A DNA stretch of 5,730 nt from assembly GCA_036796435.1 (NCBI GenBank), contig DAIRCY010000123.1, positions 1 through 5,730 of the forward strand, read 5' to 3'. The position numbers and the translations under genes were made by a program. Source of the stretch: JAJYVT01 sp036796435 (GTDB taxonomy: Bacteria > Actinomycetota > Acidimicrobiia > Acidimicrobiales > RAAP-2). Numbering within the stretch: the stretch's first letter is position 1; every line of letters starts with the position of its first letter. Positions 1 through 5,730 of this stretch are shown one piece after another. Below the pieces are notes generated by a model. The model had not been told where the DNA came from, did not search any database, and was given only the letters and a program-made list of their open reading frames with translations.

Positions 1-574
1 GTATCGGCGGGTTGAACGTGCACGTCGTGTTGCCCTGAGGCCCCTGCTCGCTCGCCGAGAGGACGTACGGACCGTTCGCCGTGTACTGCGTGGCGGTGTC
101 GGACGGCTGGCTGTTCGACGACACGTAGCGATGCGACACCTGCACCCCGTTCGACTGCACCGGGTCGATCACGAGCGTCCCTTGAGGCGGGTTGTTGCTC
201 TGATACAAGCCGGCGGTTACCCCGCCCGACTGGTCCACGATGTACCTGCCGGGCGCCGCCGGGCCGGGCGCCGCGCTCCCCGACGCCGAAGGGGCGCCAC
301 CGGCCTGGGACGCGCCTGCCGTCCCGGACTTCTTGGCGACCGTGGTCGTCGTGGCCGCCGCTGCGGACGAACCTGAGGGGCCGGGCAGCGACGTGGTGGA
401 CGCCGCGTCCGCCGGAGAGGAACCGGAGTTGACCGCCGGCGTGGAGCCGCCAGTCAGGCCGGTGGCGTGCTTGTGGGCGGCCCCGCATGCGGCGGCGAGG
501 GTGCAGGACAGGCCGAGCGCCGCCACCCCGGCGGCCGTCCTGCGGAAGCGGACCAGCGTTCCCATAGCGGACAT
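1..574 (-). CDS. Secreted lipoprotein of unknown function, C-terminus beyond the window
   Basis: Open on the minus strand from ATG at 574 to the left edge: 191 complete codons and no stop, so the C-terminus is missing. Residues 1-12 are basic (R9, R11, R12). A hydrophobic stretch at about 13-29 follows and ends in LAAAC, so C30 is the probable lipidated cysteine; the lipobox is imperfect because Leu sits at -4. Residues 31-110 form a low-complexity Ser/Thr/Ala/Gly/Pro stalk with an ATTTT run at 74-78, as is common for surface lipoproteins that need a spacer from the membrane. From about 111 a more structured segment begins (GRYIVDQSGG, then TLVIDP and TCTFNPP near 184-190), probably a beta-rich domain. 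I infer a membrane-anchored extracytoplasmic protein; I do not recognise the domain and assign no function. A second in-frame ATG lies at 565 (M4). Neither start has a clear Shine-Dalgarno sequence. It lies 47 nt downstream of the oxidoreductase gene and could share its transcript. Confidence 0.8.
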   Translation of the reverse strand, partial: MSAMGTLVRFRRTAAGVAALGLSCTLAAACGAAHKHATGLTGGSTPAVNSGSSPADAASTTSLPGPSGSSAAAATTTTVAKKSGTAGASQAGGAPSASGSAAPGPAAPGRYIVDQSGGVTAGLYQSNNPPQGTLVIDPVQSNGVQVSHRYVSSNSQPSDTATQYTANGPYVLSASEQGPQGNTTCTFNPPI

Positions 575-576
575 CG

Positions 577-602
577 TGGCCCAAAAGCCAGGTAGTGGGC
601 CA
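577..602 (-). repeat. Inverted repeat (hairpin) directly upstream of the lipoprotein start
   Basis: Perfect 7-bp arms, TGGCCCA at 577-583 and TGGGCCA at 596-602, enclose a 12-nt loop. The hairpin would end 2 nt before the ATG at 574 of the leftward lipoprotein gene and fills much of the 47-nt gap after the oxidoreductase stop. There is no U-tract after the stem in the leftward direction, so it is not a canonical intrinsic terminator. It could be an operator, a translation-modulating hairpin or chance. Confidence 0.45.
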
Positions 603-621
603 ACCGGTCCCCGCCCTCGCG

Positions 622-1071
622 TTAGGAGACCGGCTCGCAGATGACGACGGGGATGTCCCGCTGGGTGCGGCGCTGGTAGCCGGCGTAGCCCTTGTAGGCG
701 GCGACGATGGTCGGCCACATCGCCGCCTTCTCCTCGGGGCTCGCCACCCGGGCGCGCAGCCGGCGCACCTCCCCCGTCTTGAGGATCTTCACCTCGACGT
801 CGGGATCCGCGACCAGGTTCCGGAACCACTCGGGGTCGCGGTCGTCCCCGCCCTTCGACGCGACGAGCACCACCCGGTCGTCGTTCATGATCGGGGCGGT
901 GAGGAGCGTGCGACGGGGCAGGCCGCTCTTACGCCCCTTCACGGTGAGCTCGACGGCCGGCATCCCGAATGGGGACGTGAGGGCCCGTCCCCCGGAGGAC
1001 TTGAGGATGAGCCGGTGGAGGATGTTCATCGCCTTGAGCCCAGCGTCGGCCAAGGTCTCCTTGGTAGTCAT
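622..1071 (-). CDS. Nitroreductase-family deazaflavin (F420)-dependent oxidoreductase, Ddn-like
   Basis: A 149-residue protein matching the small split-barrel Ddn/DUF385 family in length and motif order. GRKSG lies at 46-50 followed by basic P-R-R, LVASKGG at 69-75, DPEWFRNL at 79-86 (usually H/D-P-x-W-Y/F-x-N-L), and a C-terminal Y-x-x-Y-Q-x-x-T-x-R-x-IPV block at about 129-142. Family members bind reduced F420 through the basic/Ser-Lys segments and pass hydride to quinones, nitroimidazoles or other acceptors; the physiological substrate here is unknown. No signal peptide is seen, although the Leu-rich N-terminus could touch the membrane, as proposed for Ddn. The ATG at 1071 is 9 nt after the stop of the GNAT gene. 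The sequence before it is CCTCC-rich on the mRNA strand and lacks a Shine-Dalgarno site, which suggests translation coupled to the upstream gene. It ends in TAA at 622-624. Family assignment is firm; cofactor use is inferred from the family. Confidence 0.9.
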   Translation of the reverse strand: MTTKETLADAGLKAMNILHRLILKSSGGRALTSPFGMPAVELTVKGRKSGLPRRTLLTAPIMNDDRVVLVASKGGDDRDPEWFRNLVADPDVEVKILKTGEVRRLRARVASPEEKAAMWPTIVAAYKGYAGYQRRTQRDIPVVICEPVS

Positions 1072-1080
1072 GTGCGAATG

Positions 1081-1599
1081 CTAGGAGGGACCGACGAGAC
1101 GCCGTTCAAAGTGCAGGAAGTCCGGGTCCCTGCCGGTGCGCGCCATGCCGGCCGCCTCCATCACCCGTTGGGACGCCACGTTGTCGTCGCTGGTCCTGCC
1201 GATGACGGACCTCACCCCGGCGTCCTCCGCGATGGCCAGCATCATGCGCAACGCCTCGGTCGCCACACCCCGCCCGCGGGCCGATGGCACGACTCCGTAG
1301 CCCACCTCCACGATGCCGTCCAGAGGCGGGGCGTGGAACCCGATGCCGCCGATGACGACGCCGCCCTCGACGATCTGGTAGTAGCCGAATCGCTCGGTGG
1401 CGTCGGGGCCGGCGGTGCGGGGCATGTGGCTCACGTAGGAGGCGCAGGCCCGGGAGTCGCCGTCCAGCGGGTAGCCGTCGGCCCAGGGCAGGTCGGCACC
1501 CGGGTCCCGCCGGCGGCGGATGATCCGCTCGGCCTCCGCCCTGCTCACGAGCCTCAGCTGAAGGTCCACCCCCGCCATCATGTCGCGGCCGTCCACCAT
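1081..1599 (-). CDS. GNAT-family N-acetyltransferase (RimJ/RimL-like)
   Basis: A 172-residue protein with a complete GNAT core. Strand beta4, I-V-E-V-G-Y-G-V (96-103), leads into the acetyl-CoA pyrophosphate loop R108-G-R-G111-V-A113, fitting the (R/Q)-x-x-G-x-(G/A) motif A. Later N140 and the block ASQRVMEAAGM (142-152) give the usual motif B and an N-A-S-x-x-V-x-E-x-x-G-M ending. The architecture matches RimJ/RimL-type acetyltransferases that modify protein N-termini, amino sugars or antibiotics with acetyl-CoA; the acceptor cannot be told. The start is uncertain: ATG 1599 gives the longest form but has no Shine-Dalgarno site. ATG 1581 (M7) lies about 10 nt after GGTGGA (1597-1592), and M8 also fits the family N-terminus, so the true protein may be 165-166 residues. 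It is the promoter-proximal gene of the leftward block and lies 9 nt upstream of the oxidoreductase. Confidence 0.88.
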   Translation of the reverse strand: MVDGRDMMAGVDLQLRLVSRAEAERIIRRRRDPGADLPWADGYPLDGDSRACASYVSHMPRTAGPDATERFGYYQIVEGGVVIGGIGFHAPPLDGIVEVGYGVVPSARGRGVATEALRMMLAIAEDAGVRSVIGRTSDDNVASQRVMEAAGMARTGRDPDFLHFERRLVGPS

Positions 1600-1607
1600 G
1601 ATGGTGG
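1593..1607. repeat. Perfect palindrome overlapping the GNAT start region
   Basis: CCACCAT at 1593-1599 and ATGGTGG at 1601-1607 are exact inverted repeats around one central base (1600). The left arm contains the ATG at 1599 of the leftward GNAT gene; the right arm lies in the spacer shared with the rightward ABC exporter. It could be a small operator for the divergent pair or a start-codon hairpin, though a one-base loop disfavours an RNA hairpin. The function is inferred only from position. Confidence 0.4.
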
Positions 1608-1673
1608 GAACAAAGAGCGGCCGTCGCGCGGTTGGCCCCCGCAGACGGTCCCGCCTGATGACTGGAGCTTGAG
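1600..1673. promoter_or_regulatory. Divergent intergenic region between GNAT and ABC exporter genes
   Basis: These 74 nt separate two genes that start away from each other, so both promoters should lie here or within the gene ends. I see no convincing -35/-10 pair on either strand. The best rightward guess is TTGGCC at 1632-1637 with CTGATG at 1655-1660, a weak match. If the GNAT gene starts at M7 or M8, its leader would include the palindrome at 1593-1607. Confidence 0.35.
1664..1667 (+). promoter_or_regulatory. Ribosome binding site deciding the TTG start of the ABC exporter
   Basis: GGAG at 1664-1667 lies 6 nt before TTG 1674. An in-frame TGA at 1659-1661 closes the frame just upstream, and only CTG 1662, inside the Shine-Dalgarno region, precedes TTG. 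The TTG start is therefore well supported. Confidence 0.65.
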
Positions 1674-3557
1674 TTGAAGGGTTACCGCGGTTCCCACCGG
1701 GATCCAGAGGAGCTGAAGGCGGCTGCTGTCACCAAGGGAACCCTGCGCAGGATGTGGCGGTTCCTCGCGCCCTACCGGGCAAGGCTGGCCGTCTACCTGC
1801 TCACGATCCTTGCCGCTGCCGGCGTCGGATCGATCCCCCCGCTGCTGGTGGCGGACCTCATCGACCACGGCATCTACCGGCACGACATGCACCTCGTCGA
1901 CGTGCTCGCGGGCGCGATGGTCGGCCTCGCCCTGCTGACCACTGCGCTGTCGCTCGTCAACCGCTGGTTCGGGTCGTCGATCGGCGAAGGGATCATCTAC
2001 GACCTGCGCGTCCAGCTCTACGACCACGTGCAGCGGATGCCGGTGGCGTTCTTCACGCGAACGCAGACGGGCGCGCTCATGTCGCGCCTGACCAACGATG
2101 TGCTCGACGCCCAGAACGCAGTCGGCACCGCGGCATCGGTGCTGTCCGACCTCTTCATCCTCGTCGCGACGTTGACGGCGATGTTCGTGCTGAGCCCCGG
2201 CATCACCGGGCTTGCCCTGATCGTCCTGCCGCCTTTCGTCCTGCTCGACAGGCTCATGGCGGGCAGGATCGCCCGGCTTTCGCGCCGCCGGATGCAGCTC
2301 AACGCCGACATGAGCGCCACGATGACCGAGCGCTTCAACGTGTCCGGCGCCCTGCTCGTCAAGCTTTTCGGGCGCCCGGACGCCGAGTCGCGCGAGTTCT
2401 CCCGGCGCGCTGGAGCGGTGCGCGACTCGGGGGTGAAGCTGGCGTTGATGAGCCGGTACCTGTTCGCGGCTCTGTCGTTGGTGGGGGCCGTCGGGACGGC
2501 AGCGGTGTACTGGTTGGGTGGCCGCGCAGCGGTGCAGGGATCGCTGAAAGTGGGTACCGTCGTCGCGCTCGCCGCTTACGTCACCCGCCTCTACCAACCC
2601 CTCACGGATCTCGCGAGCACGCGGGTGGACGTGCTCGGGGCGATCGTCAGTTTCGACAGGGTGTTCGAGGTCCTCGACACGCCGCCGGCGGTCGCCGACC
2701 GGCCGGGCGCCGTGGATCTCGGGCAGATCGAGGGGCGGGTGGAAGCGAAGGGCGTGTGGTTCCGCTACCCCGCAGCGTCGGAGGTATCCGTCGCGTCGCT
2801 CGAGGCGACCTCCCCCCCTGCGGACGAGCCTCTCCGCACGCAGCCGGGGGCGTGGGTGCTACGCGACGTTTCCTTCGTGGCCAAGCCGGGGACCATGACC
2901 GCTCTGGTCGGCCCGTCCGGTGCCGGCAAGACCACGCTCTCGGGCTTGGTGCCGCGCCTCTACGACGCCGTCGAGGGCTCGTTGACGGTGGACGGCCGCG
3001 ACGTCAGGGACGTGACCCTCGCTTCGCTGCAGCGCGGGGTGGGCGTCGTCACGCAGGACGCCCATCTTTTTCACGACACCATCGCCTCGAACCTGCGGTA
3101 CGCGAGACCCGAAGCGACCGACGCGGACCTGGTGGCCGCGTGCAAGGCGGCACGGATACACGACCTCATCGCCTCCCTGCCGGAGGGATACGACACCGTT
3201 GTGGGAGAGAGGGGCTACCGCTTGTCCGGCGGCGAGAAGCAGCGGCTCGCCATCGCCCGGGTGCTGTTGAAGGACCCGGCCATCGTCATCCTCGACGAGG
3301 CGACCGCTCACCTCGACTCCGAAACGGAACTGCTCGTGCAGCAGGCGCTTTCGGCCGCGCTGGCCGGGCGCACTTCGATCGTGATCGCACACCGCCTGTC
3401 GACCATCCAGGCCGCCGACCAGATCCTCGTTCTCGACGCCGGCGAGATCGTCGCCCGGGGCACCCACGCCTCCCTGATATCCGAGGGCGGTCTCTACGCC
3501 GAGCTCTACCAAACGCAGTACCTGCGCGGCGCCGAGGAGCTGACGCCGGCCGGTTAG
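1674..3557 (+). CDS. ABC exporter half-transporter (fused permease and ATP-binding domains)
   Basis: A 627-residue type IV (MsbA/BmrA/MDR-like) half-transporter expected to dimerise in the cytoplasmic membrane and use ATP to export a substrate that cannot be named. The transmembrane domain spans about residues 36-320, with hydrophobic segments near 37-62, 74-98, 150-192 (a pair), 258-282 and 293-312. The nucleotide-binding domain (about 353-615) is intact: A-loop Y365, Walker A GPSGAGKTT 413-421 (K419), Q-loop Q461, signature LSGGE 517-521, Walker B IVILDE 537-542 with catalytic E542, D-loop A-H-L-D 545-548, and switch H573. About 30 residues separate Y365 from the VLRDVSF strand at 395-401, longer than in classical exporters; I recall similar insertions (with an S-x-A-S-L-E core) in actinobacterial relatives. 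The start is TTG with GGAG 6 nt upstream. The stop TAG 3555-3557 overlaps the stop of the opposing hydrolase gene. No adjacent second half-transporter is seen, so a homodimer is likely. Confidence 0.95.
   Translation: MKGYRGSHRDPEELKAAAVTKGTLRRMWRFLAPYRARLAVYLLTILAAAGVGSIPPLLVADLIDHGIYRHDMHLVDVLAGAMVGLALLTTALSLVNRWFGSSIGEGIIYDLRVQLYDHVQRMPVAFFTRTQTGALMSRLTNDVLDAQNAVGTAASVLSDLFILVATLTAMFVLSPGITGLALIVLPPFVLLDRLMAGRIARLSRRRMQLNADMSATMTERFNVSGALLVKLFGRPDAESREFSRRAGAVRDSGVKLALMSRYLFAALSLVGAVGTAAVYWLGGRAAVQGSLKVGTVVALAAYVTRLYQPLTDLASTRVDVLGAIVSFDRVFEVLDTPPAVADRPGAVDLGQIEGRVEAKGVWFRYPAASEVSVASLEATSPPADEPLRTQPGAWVLRDVSFVAKPGTMTALVGPSGAGKTTLSGLVPRLYDAVEGSLTVDGRDVRDVTLASLQRGVGVVTQDAHLFHDTIASNLRYARPEATDADLVAACKAARIHDLIASLPEGYDTVVGERGYRLSGGEKQRLAIARVLLKDPAIVILDEATAHLDSETELLVQQALSAALAGRTSIVIAHRLSTIQAADQILVLDAGEIVARGTHASLISEGGLYAELYQTQYLRGAEELTPAG
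3554..3557. other. Overlapping convergent stop codons
   Basis: The four bases TTAG hold the exporter's TAG (3555-3557, plus) and the hydrolase's TAA (3554-3556, minus). The two coding regions overlap tail to tail and leave no room for a dedicated intergenic terminator. I see no GC hairpin with a T-tract on either strand nearby. Confidence 0.9.
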
Positions 3558-4474
3558 TGAGGGTGCGGGTGACCCTTGGTGGTCTCCAGCCATCGCCGCA
3601 GGCCGGCGGCGTTCGAGTGGATCCCGTTCAGGGTCTCCAGCCGCGCCCGCTGCTCGGGGTCGACCTTGTCGAGGGCCGGGGCGAACTCCTTCTGCAGCGC
3701 CTCGGCGATGTCCTCGTCCGCGCGCCACGCCCGCTCAGCCGTTTCGGCCCAGGCCCGCAAGGTGTCCTCCGCCTCCTCCAGCATCTCCATCGGTTCGGGA
3801 AGGAGCCCGTAGTGCGCCAGGGCGACGCCGGCCGGTTTGCGGTCGCGGAACTTGCGCAGCGACGTGACCGCCTGGTCGAGGTCGAAGTCGGCAGGTGGCG
3901 TCGCCGGGCGGAGCACGCCGGCGTCGGGCAGGCGTACACCGACAGCGTCACCGGCGAACAGGATGCCGCTCTGGCTGTCGTGAAGAGCGAGGTGGTGCTT
4001 GGCGTGACCCGGGGAGTCGATCGTGGTCAGCGCGCGCCCCGCGCCTATGTCGATGGTCTCGCCGTCCTGGAGGACATGGACCCGCTCCGCTGGAGTCGGG
4101 TCGAGCCGCCCGTAGAGGGAATCGAGGAGGTCGCCGTAGACCATCGCCGCCGAGTTGACGAGGCGCTCCGGGTCCACGAGATGGCGAGCCCCCTTCTCGT
4201 GGACGTAGACGGTCGCGTTCGGGAACGCCCGGGCGACGTCCCCCACGCCGCCGGCGTGGTCGAGGTGGATGTGGGTGACGGCTATCCCCGCGAGATCGCC
4301 GGGCGCCACGCCGAGCTCCTCGAGGGACTTCAGCAGCGCTGGAACGGAGCTCTGGCTGCCGGTCTCGACGAGCACCGGGGCCGGTCCTGCGATGAGGTAG
4401 CCGGCGGTGACCCGCTCCCACCCTCCGAGCAGGGTGTCTATCTCGATTACGCCGTCGCCGATGCGTGAGGCCAT
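3554..4474 (-). CDS. MBL-fold metallo-hydrolase (glyoxalase II-like)
   Basis: A 306-residue metallo-beta-lactamase-fold protein with a complete dinuclear metal site. The T-H68-I-H70-L-D72-H73 motif is followed by H157 in SPGHAKHH, D176 in FAGDAVG and H221 in ALAHYG. These are the residues expected to bind two Zn/Fe ions and activate water for ester or thioester hydrolysis. The N-terminus (GDGVIEIDTLLGG, then YLIAG and LVETG) gives the first beta strands of the fold. A mostly helical C-terminal region (about 225-300), rich in Glu/Arg/Leu, follows the catalytic domain as in glyoxalase II-like and other MBL hydrolases. The protein ends in a His/Pro tail, GHPHPH. It has no signal peptide, so it is cytoplasmic; the substrate is unknown and beta-lactam hydrolysis is not implied. 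ATG 4474 aligns with the natural start of the fold but has no strong Shine-Dalgarno site. It is divergent from the ABC-F gene and convergent with the exporter. Confidence 0.93.
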   Translation of the reverse strand: MASRIGDGVIEIDTLLGGWERVTAGYLIAGPAPVLVETGSQSSVPALLKSLEELGVAPGDLAGIAVTHIHLDHAGGVGDVARAFPNATVYVHEKGARHLVDPERLVNSAAMVYGDLLDSLYGRLDPTPAERVHVLQDGETIDIGAGRALTTIDSPGHAKHHLALHDSQSGILFAGDAVGVRLPDAGVLRPATPPADFDLDQAVTSLRKFRDRKPAGVALAHYGLLPEPMEMLEEAEDTLRAWAETAERAWRADEDIAEALQKEFAPALDKVDPEQRARLETLNGIHSNAAGLRRWLETTKGHPHPH

Positions 4475-4550
4475 GGCAGGACAGTAGGCCGGGCGCGGCC
4501 GGTATTTAATCCCTTCCCGGTGTGGGGCTGCGCTCCGCGATCATGGTGGG
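4475..4550. promoter_or_regulatory. Divergent promoter region between MBL hydrolase and ABC-F genes
   Basis: A 76-nt spacer between two outward-facing genes. TATTTAAT at 4503-4510 stands out as an A/T island in very GC-rich DNA and could serve as a -10 element in either direction: rightward leader about 36 nt, leftward about 20-25 nt. No good -35 hexamer is visible at the right spacing on either strand, so the assignment rests on composition and position only. Confidence 0.35.
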
Positions 4551-4578
4551 GTGCTGGAAGCCCGCCACCTCCAGGTAG
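4543..4578 (+). other. Possible 11-codon upstream ORF overlapping the ABC-F start
   Basis: ATG at 4543 opens a frame of 11 sense codons (MVGCWKPATSR) ending in TAG at 4576-4578. It is out of frame with the ABC-F gene and spans its GTG start at 4551. No clear Shine-Dalgarno site precedes it. It may be a non-functional chance ORF; it is listed because it is the only ATG near this start. Confidence 0.2.
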
Positions 4579-5730
4579 AGGTAGGAGGGCGCGTCACCCT
4601 CGAGGACGCGTCCTTCATGGTGCGCGCCGGCGACAAGGTCGGGCTGGTCGGGCGCAACGGCGCCGGCAAGACCAGCCTGCTCAAGGTCCTCGGTGGGGAG
4701 AACCCGCCGTCCGCTGGGACGGTGACCGTCCAGGGGCGCCTCGGGTTCCTGACCCAGGACCCCCGGGCGCTGAGACACGTGTCGGAAGCGACCGGGCTCA
4801 ACCACGTCCTGTCGGGCCGGGGCCTCGACGAGGCGGCCGATCGGATGGAGAAGCTCAGGGTGGCAATGGAGGAGTCGCCCTCGGAGCGCGCGGTGGCGAG
4901 GTACTCGCGCGCCGAGGAGCACTTCGCGTCGCTCAACGGGTACGCCGCGGAGGCCGAGGTGCGCCAGCTCGTCGCCGGGCTGGGGCTGACGCGAGGTCGC
5001 GTCGACCTGCCGCTCCGGGTGCTCTCCGGCGGGGAACGACGGCGCGTCGAGCTGGCCCGCATCCTCTTCGCCGGCTCCGACGTGCTGATGCTCGACGAGC
5101 CGACCAACCACCTCGACAGCGACGCCAAGACCTGGCTCATGGGCTTCCTCCGCGACTACCGCGGAGCGCTGCTCGTGGTCAGCCACGACCTCGAACTGCT
5201 CGACGAGGCGATCACCCGGGTGTTGCACCTCGACGAGGGCGAGATCGTCGAGTACAAGGGGACGTATTCGCAGTACCGGGAGGCGCGCAAGGCGGACGAG
5301 GAGCGCCGCAAGCGGATGTCCGTGCGCGAGCAGGCGGAGATCAAGCGGCTGTCCGACCTCGCCGAGTCGATGCGCCACCAGACCGCGAAACGCGCCCGGA
5401 CGGCCAAGTCACTCGACAAGCGCGTCGAGCGGATGCGCGCCGGCGCCACCGCTGCCCCGCTGAAGGGCGACCGCCGCTACAGGGTCAGGTTCCCCGAGCC
5501 GCCGCGCGCCGGGCGGGTGGTGCTCGAAGCCGAGGGCCTCGCCCAGGCATACGGGGGCCCGCCGGTCTTCGAGAACGTCTCCTTCGCGGTCGAGCGCGGC
5601 GAACGCCTGCTCATCATGGGACTCAACGGCGCCGGCAAGACCAGCCTCCTCCGGATCCTCGCCGGCGAAGCGCAACCGGCCGCCGGGGAGTTCCGGACCG
5701 GGCTCGGCGTGAGCCTCGGTTACTACGCCC
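4551..5730 (+). CDS. ABC-F family ATP-binding protein, C-terminus beyond the window
   Basis: Open from GTG 4551 to the right edge: 393 codons of a family usually about 530 long. NBD1 is complete, with Walker A GRNGAGKTS 34-42 (K40), signature LSGGE 158-162, Walker B and D-loop L181-D-E-P-T-N-H-L-D189 with E183, and switch H212. A charged, probably helical linker at about 240-305, rich in Arg/Lys/Glu, follows; in ABC-F proteins this P-site tRNA interaction motif reaches into the ribosome. NBD2 starts at about 327, with Walker A GLNGAGKTS 357-365 (K363); its signature and Walker B lie outside the window. There are no transmembrane segments, so this is a soluble ribosome-acting factor rather than a transporter. 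From memory, the motif spacing and the absence of a large arm insertion resemble mycobacterial Rv1473-type ABC-F more than EttA. It could be a translation factor or an antibiotic-resistance ribosome protector. The GTG start fits the family N-terminus (LEARHLQV); the preceding GGTGGG is too close to be a good Shine-Dalgarno site. Confidence 0.93.
   Translation, partial: MLEARHLQVEVGGRVTLEDASFMVRAGDKVGLVGRNGAGKTSLLKVLGGENPPSAGTVTVQGRLGFLTQDPRALRHVSEATGLNHVLSGRGLDEAADRMEKLRVAMEESPSERAVARYSRAEEHFASLNGYAAEAEVRQLVAGLGLTRGRVDLPLRVLSGGERRRVELARILFAGSDVLMLDEPTNHLDSDAKTWLMGFLRDYRGALLVVSHDLELLDEAITRVLHLDEGEIVEYKGTYSQYREARKADEERRKRMSVREQAEIKRLSDLAESMRHQTAKRARTAKSLDKRVERMRAGATAAPLKGDRRYRVRFPEPPRAGRVVLEAEGLAQAYGGPPVFENVSFAVERGERLLIMGLNGAGKTSLLRILAGEAQPAAGEFRTGLGVSLGYYA

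Noticed and set aside
240..644. Plus-strand frames at 131-376 and 240-644
   Set aside because: They lie opposite the lipoprotein gene, whose minus-strand frame has a coherent signal peptide, stalk and domain. The plus frames show no such structure.
595..1677. A 360-codon plus-strand frame over the GNAT and oxidoreductase genes
   Set aside because: Both minus-strand genes have clear family motifs, whereas this frame is a compositional shadow with no recognisable domain.
1578..2597. A 339-codon minus-strand frame over the exporter's transmembrane half
   Set aside because: It is antisense to a well-supported gene, rich in His/Arg/Glu/Gln and matches no fold I recognise.
3594..3611. Hairpin CGCCGC/GCGGCG as a terminator for the convergent genes
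   Set aside because: The 6-bp stem lies inside the hydrolase coding sequence and has no T-tract on either side; such short GC stems are frequent by chance at this base composition.
1754..4468. A 904-codon open frame on the plus strand crossing the exporter and the hydrolase genes
   Set aside because: Its translation is Arg/Pro/Gly/Ala-rich low-complexity sequence without domains and runs in another frame over two genes with intact catalytic motifs. This is a typical high-GC shadow frame.
4540..4549. ATCATGGTGG at the ABC-F start repeats the minus-strand sequence at the GNAT start (1602-1593)
   Set aside because: Shared 10-mers are expected many times by chance in a window of this size and composition, so it is not evidence of a common regulatory site.
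4506..5378. A 290-codon minus-strand frame antisense to the ABC-F gene
   Set aside because: The plus strand encodes Walker A, LSGGE, Walker B and the H-switch in order; the antisense product is a His/Leu/Val-rich shadow of that sequence.

Overview
The window is high-GC DNA (strong G/C bias at third codon positions, frequent GTG/TTG starts, long open shadow frames). It most likely comes from an actinobacterium. The best taxonomic hint is a Ddn-type deazaflavin (F420)-dependent oxidoreductase, a family concentrated in F420-making Actinobacteria. A Thr/Ser/Ala-rich lipoprotein stalk and an ABC-F protein of mycobacterial Rv1473 type fit the same picture. I cannot assign a genus.

Layout: (1) A leftward block at 1-1599 holds, in transcription order, a GNAT acetyltransferase, a Ddn-like F420-dependent oxidoreductase 9 nt downstream, and after a 47-nt gap a secreted lipoprotein of unknown function that runs off the left edge. 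(2) A 74-nt divergent spacer (1600-1673) separates this block from a rightward full-length ABC exporter half-transporter (TTG start, 1674-3557). (3) The exporter meets a leftward metallo-beta-lactamase-fold hydrolase (3554-4474) tail to tail, and the two stop codons overlap by 4 nt. (4) A second divergent spacer of 76 nt (4475-4550), with the only clear A/T-rich patch nearby, leads to a rightward ABC-F translation-type ATPase (GTG start at 4551) that is cut by the right edge after 393 codons.

How the genes relate: only the GNAT and oxidoreductase genes are tightly coupled, so they are probably co-transcribed. The rest looks like ordinary chromosomal housekeeping or accessory genes in alternating directions. 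A detoxification or antibiotic-tolerance theme (exporter, ABC-F, acetyltransferase, F420 reductase) is tempting, but the gene order does not prove it. No mobile element, CRISPR array, tRNA, rRNA or riboswitch was recognised, and I see no clear novel system. The better leads are the uncharacterised lipoprotein, small palindromes at two gene starts, an extended loop in the exporter's nucleotide-binding domain, and a tiny out-of-frame ORF overlapping the ABC-F start.
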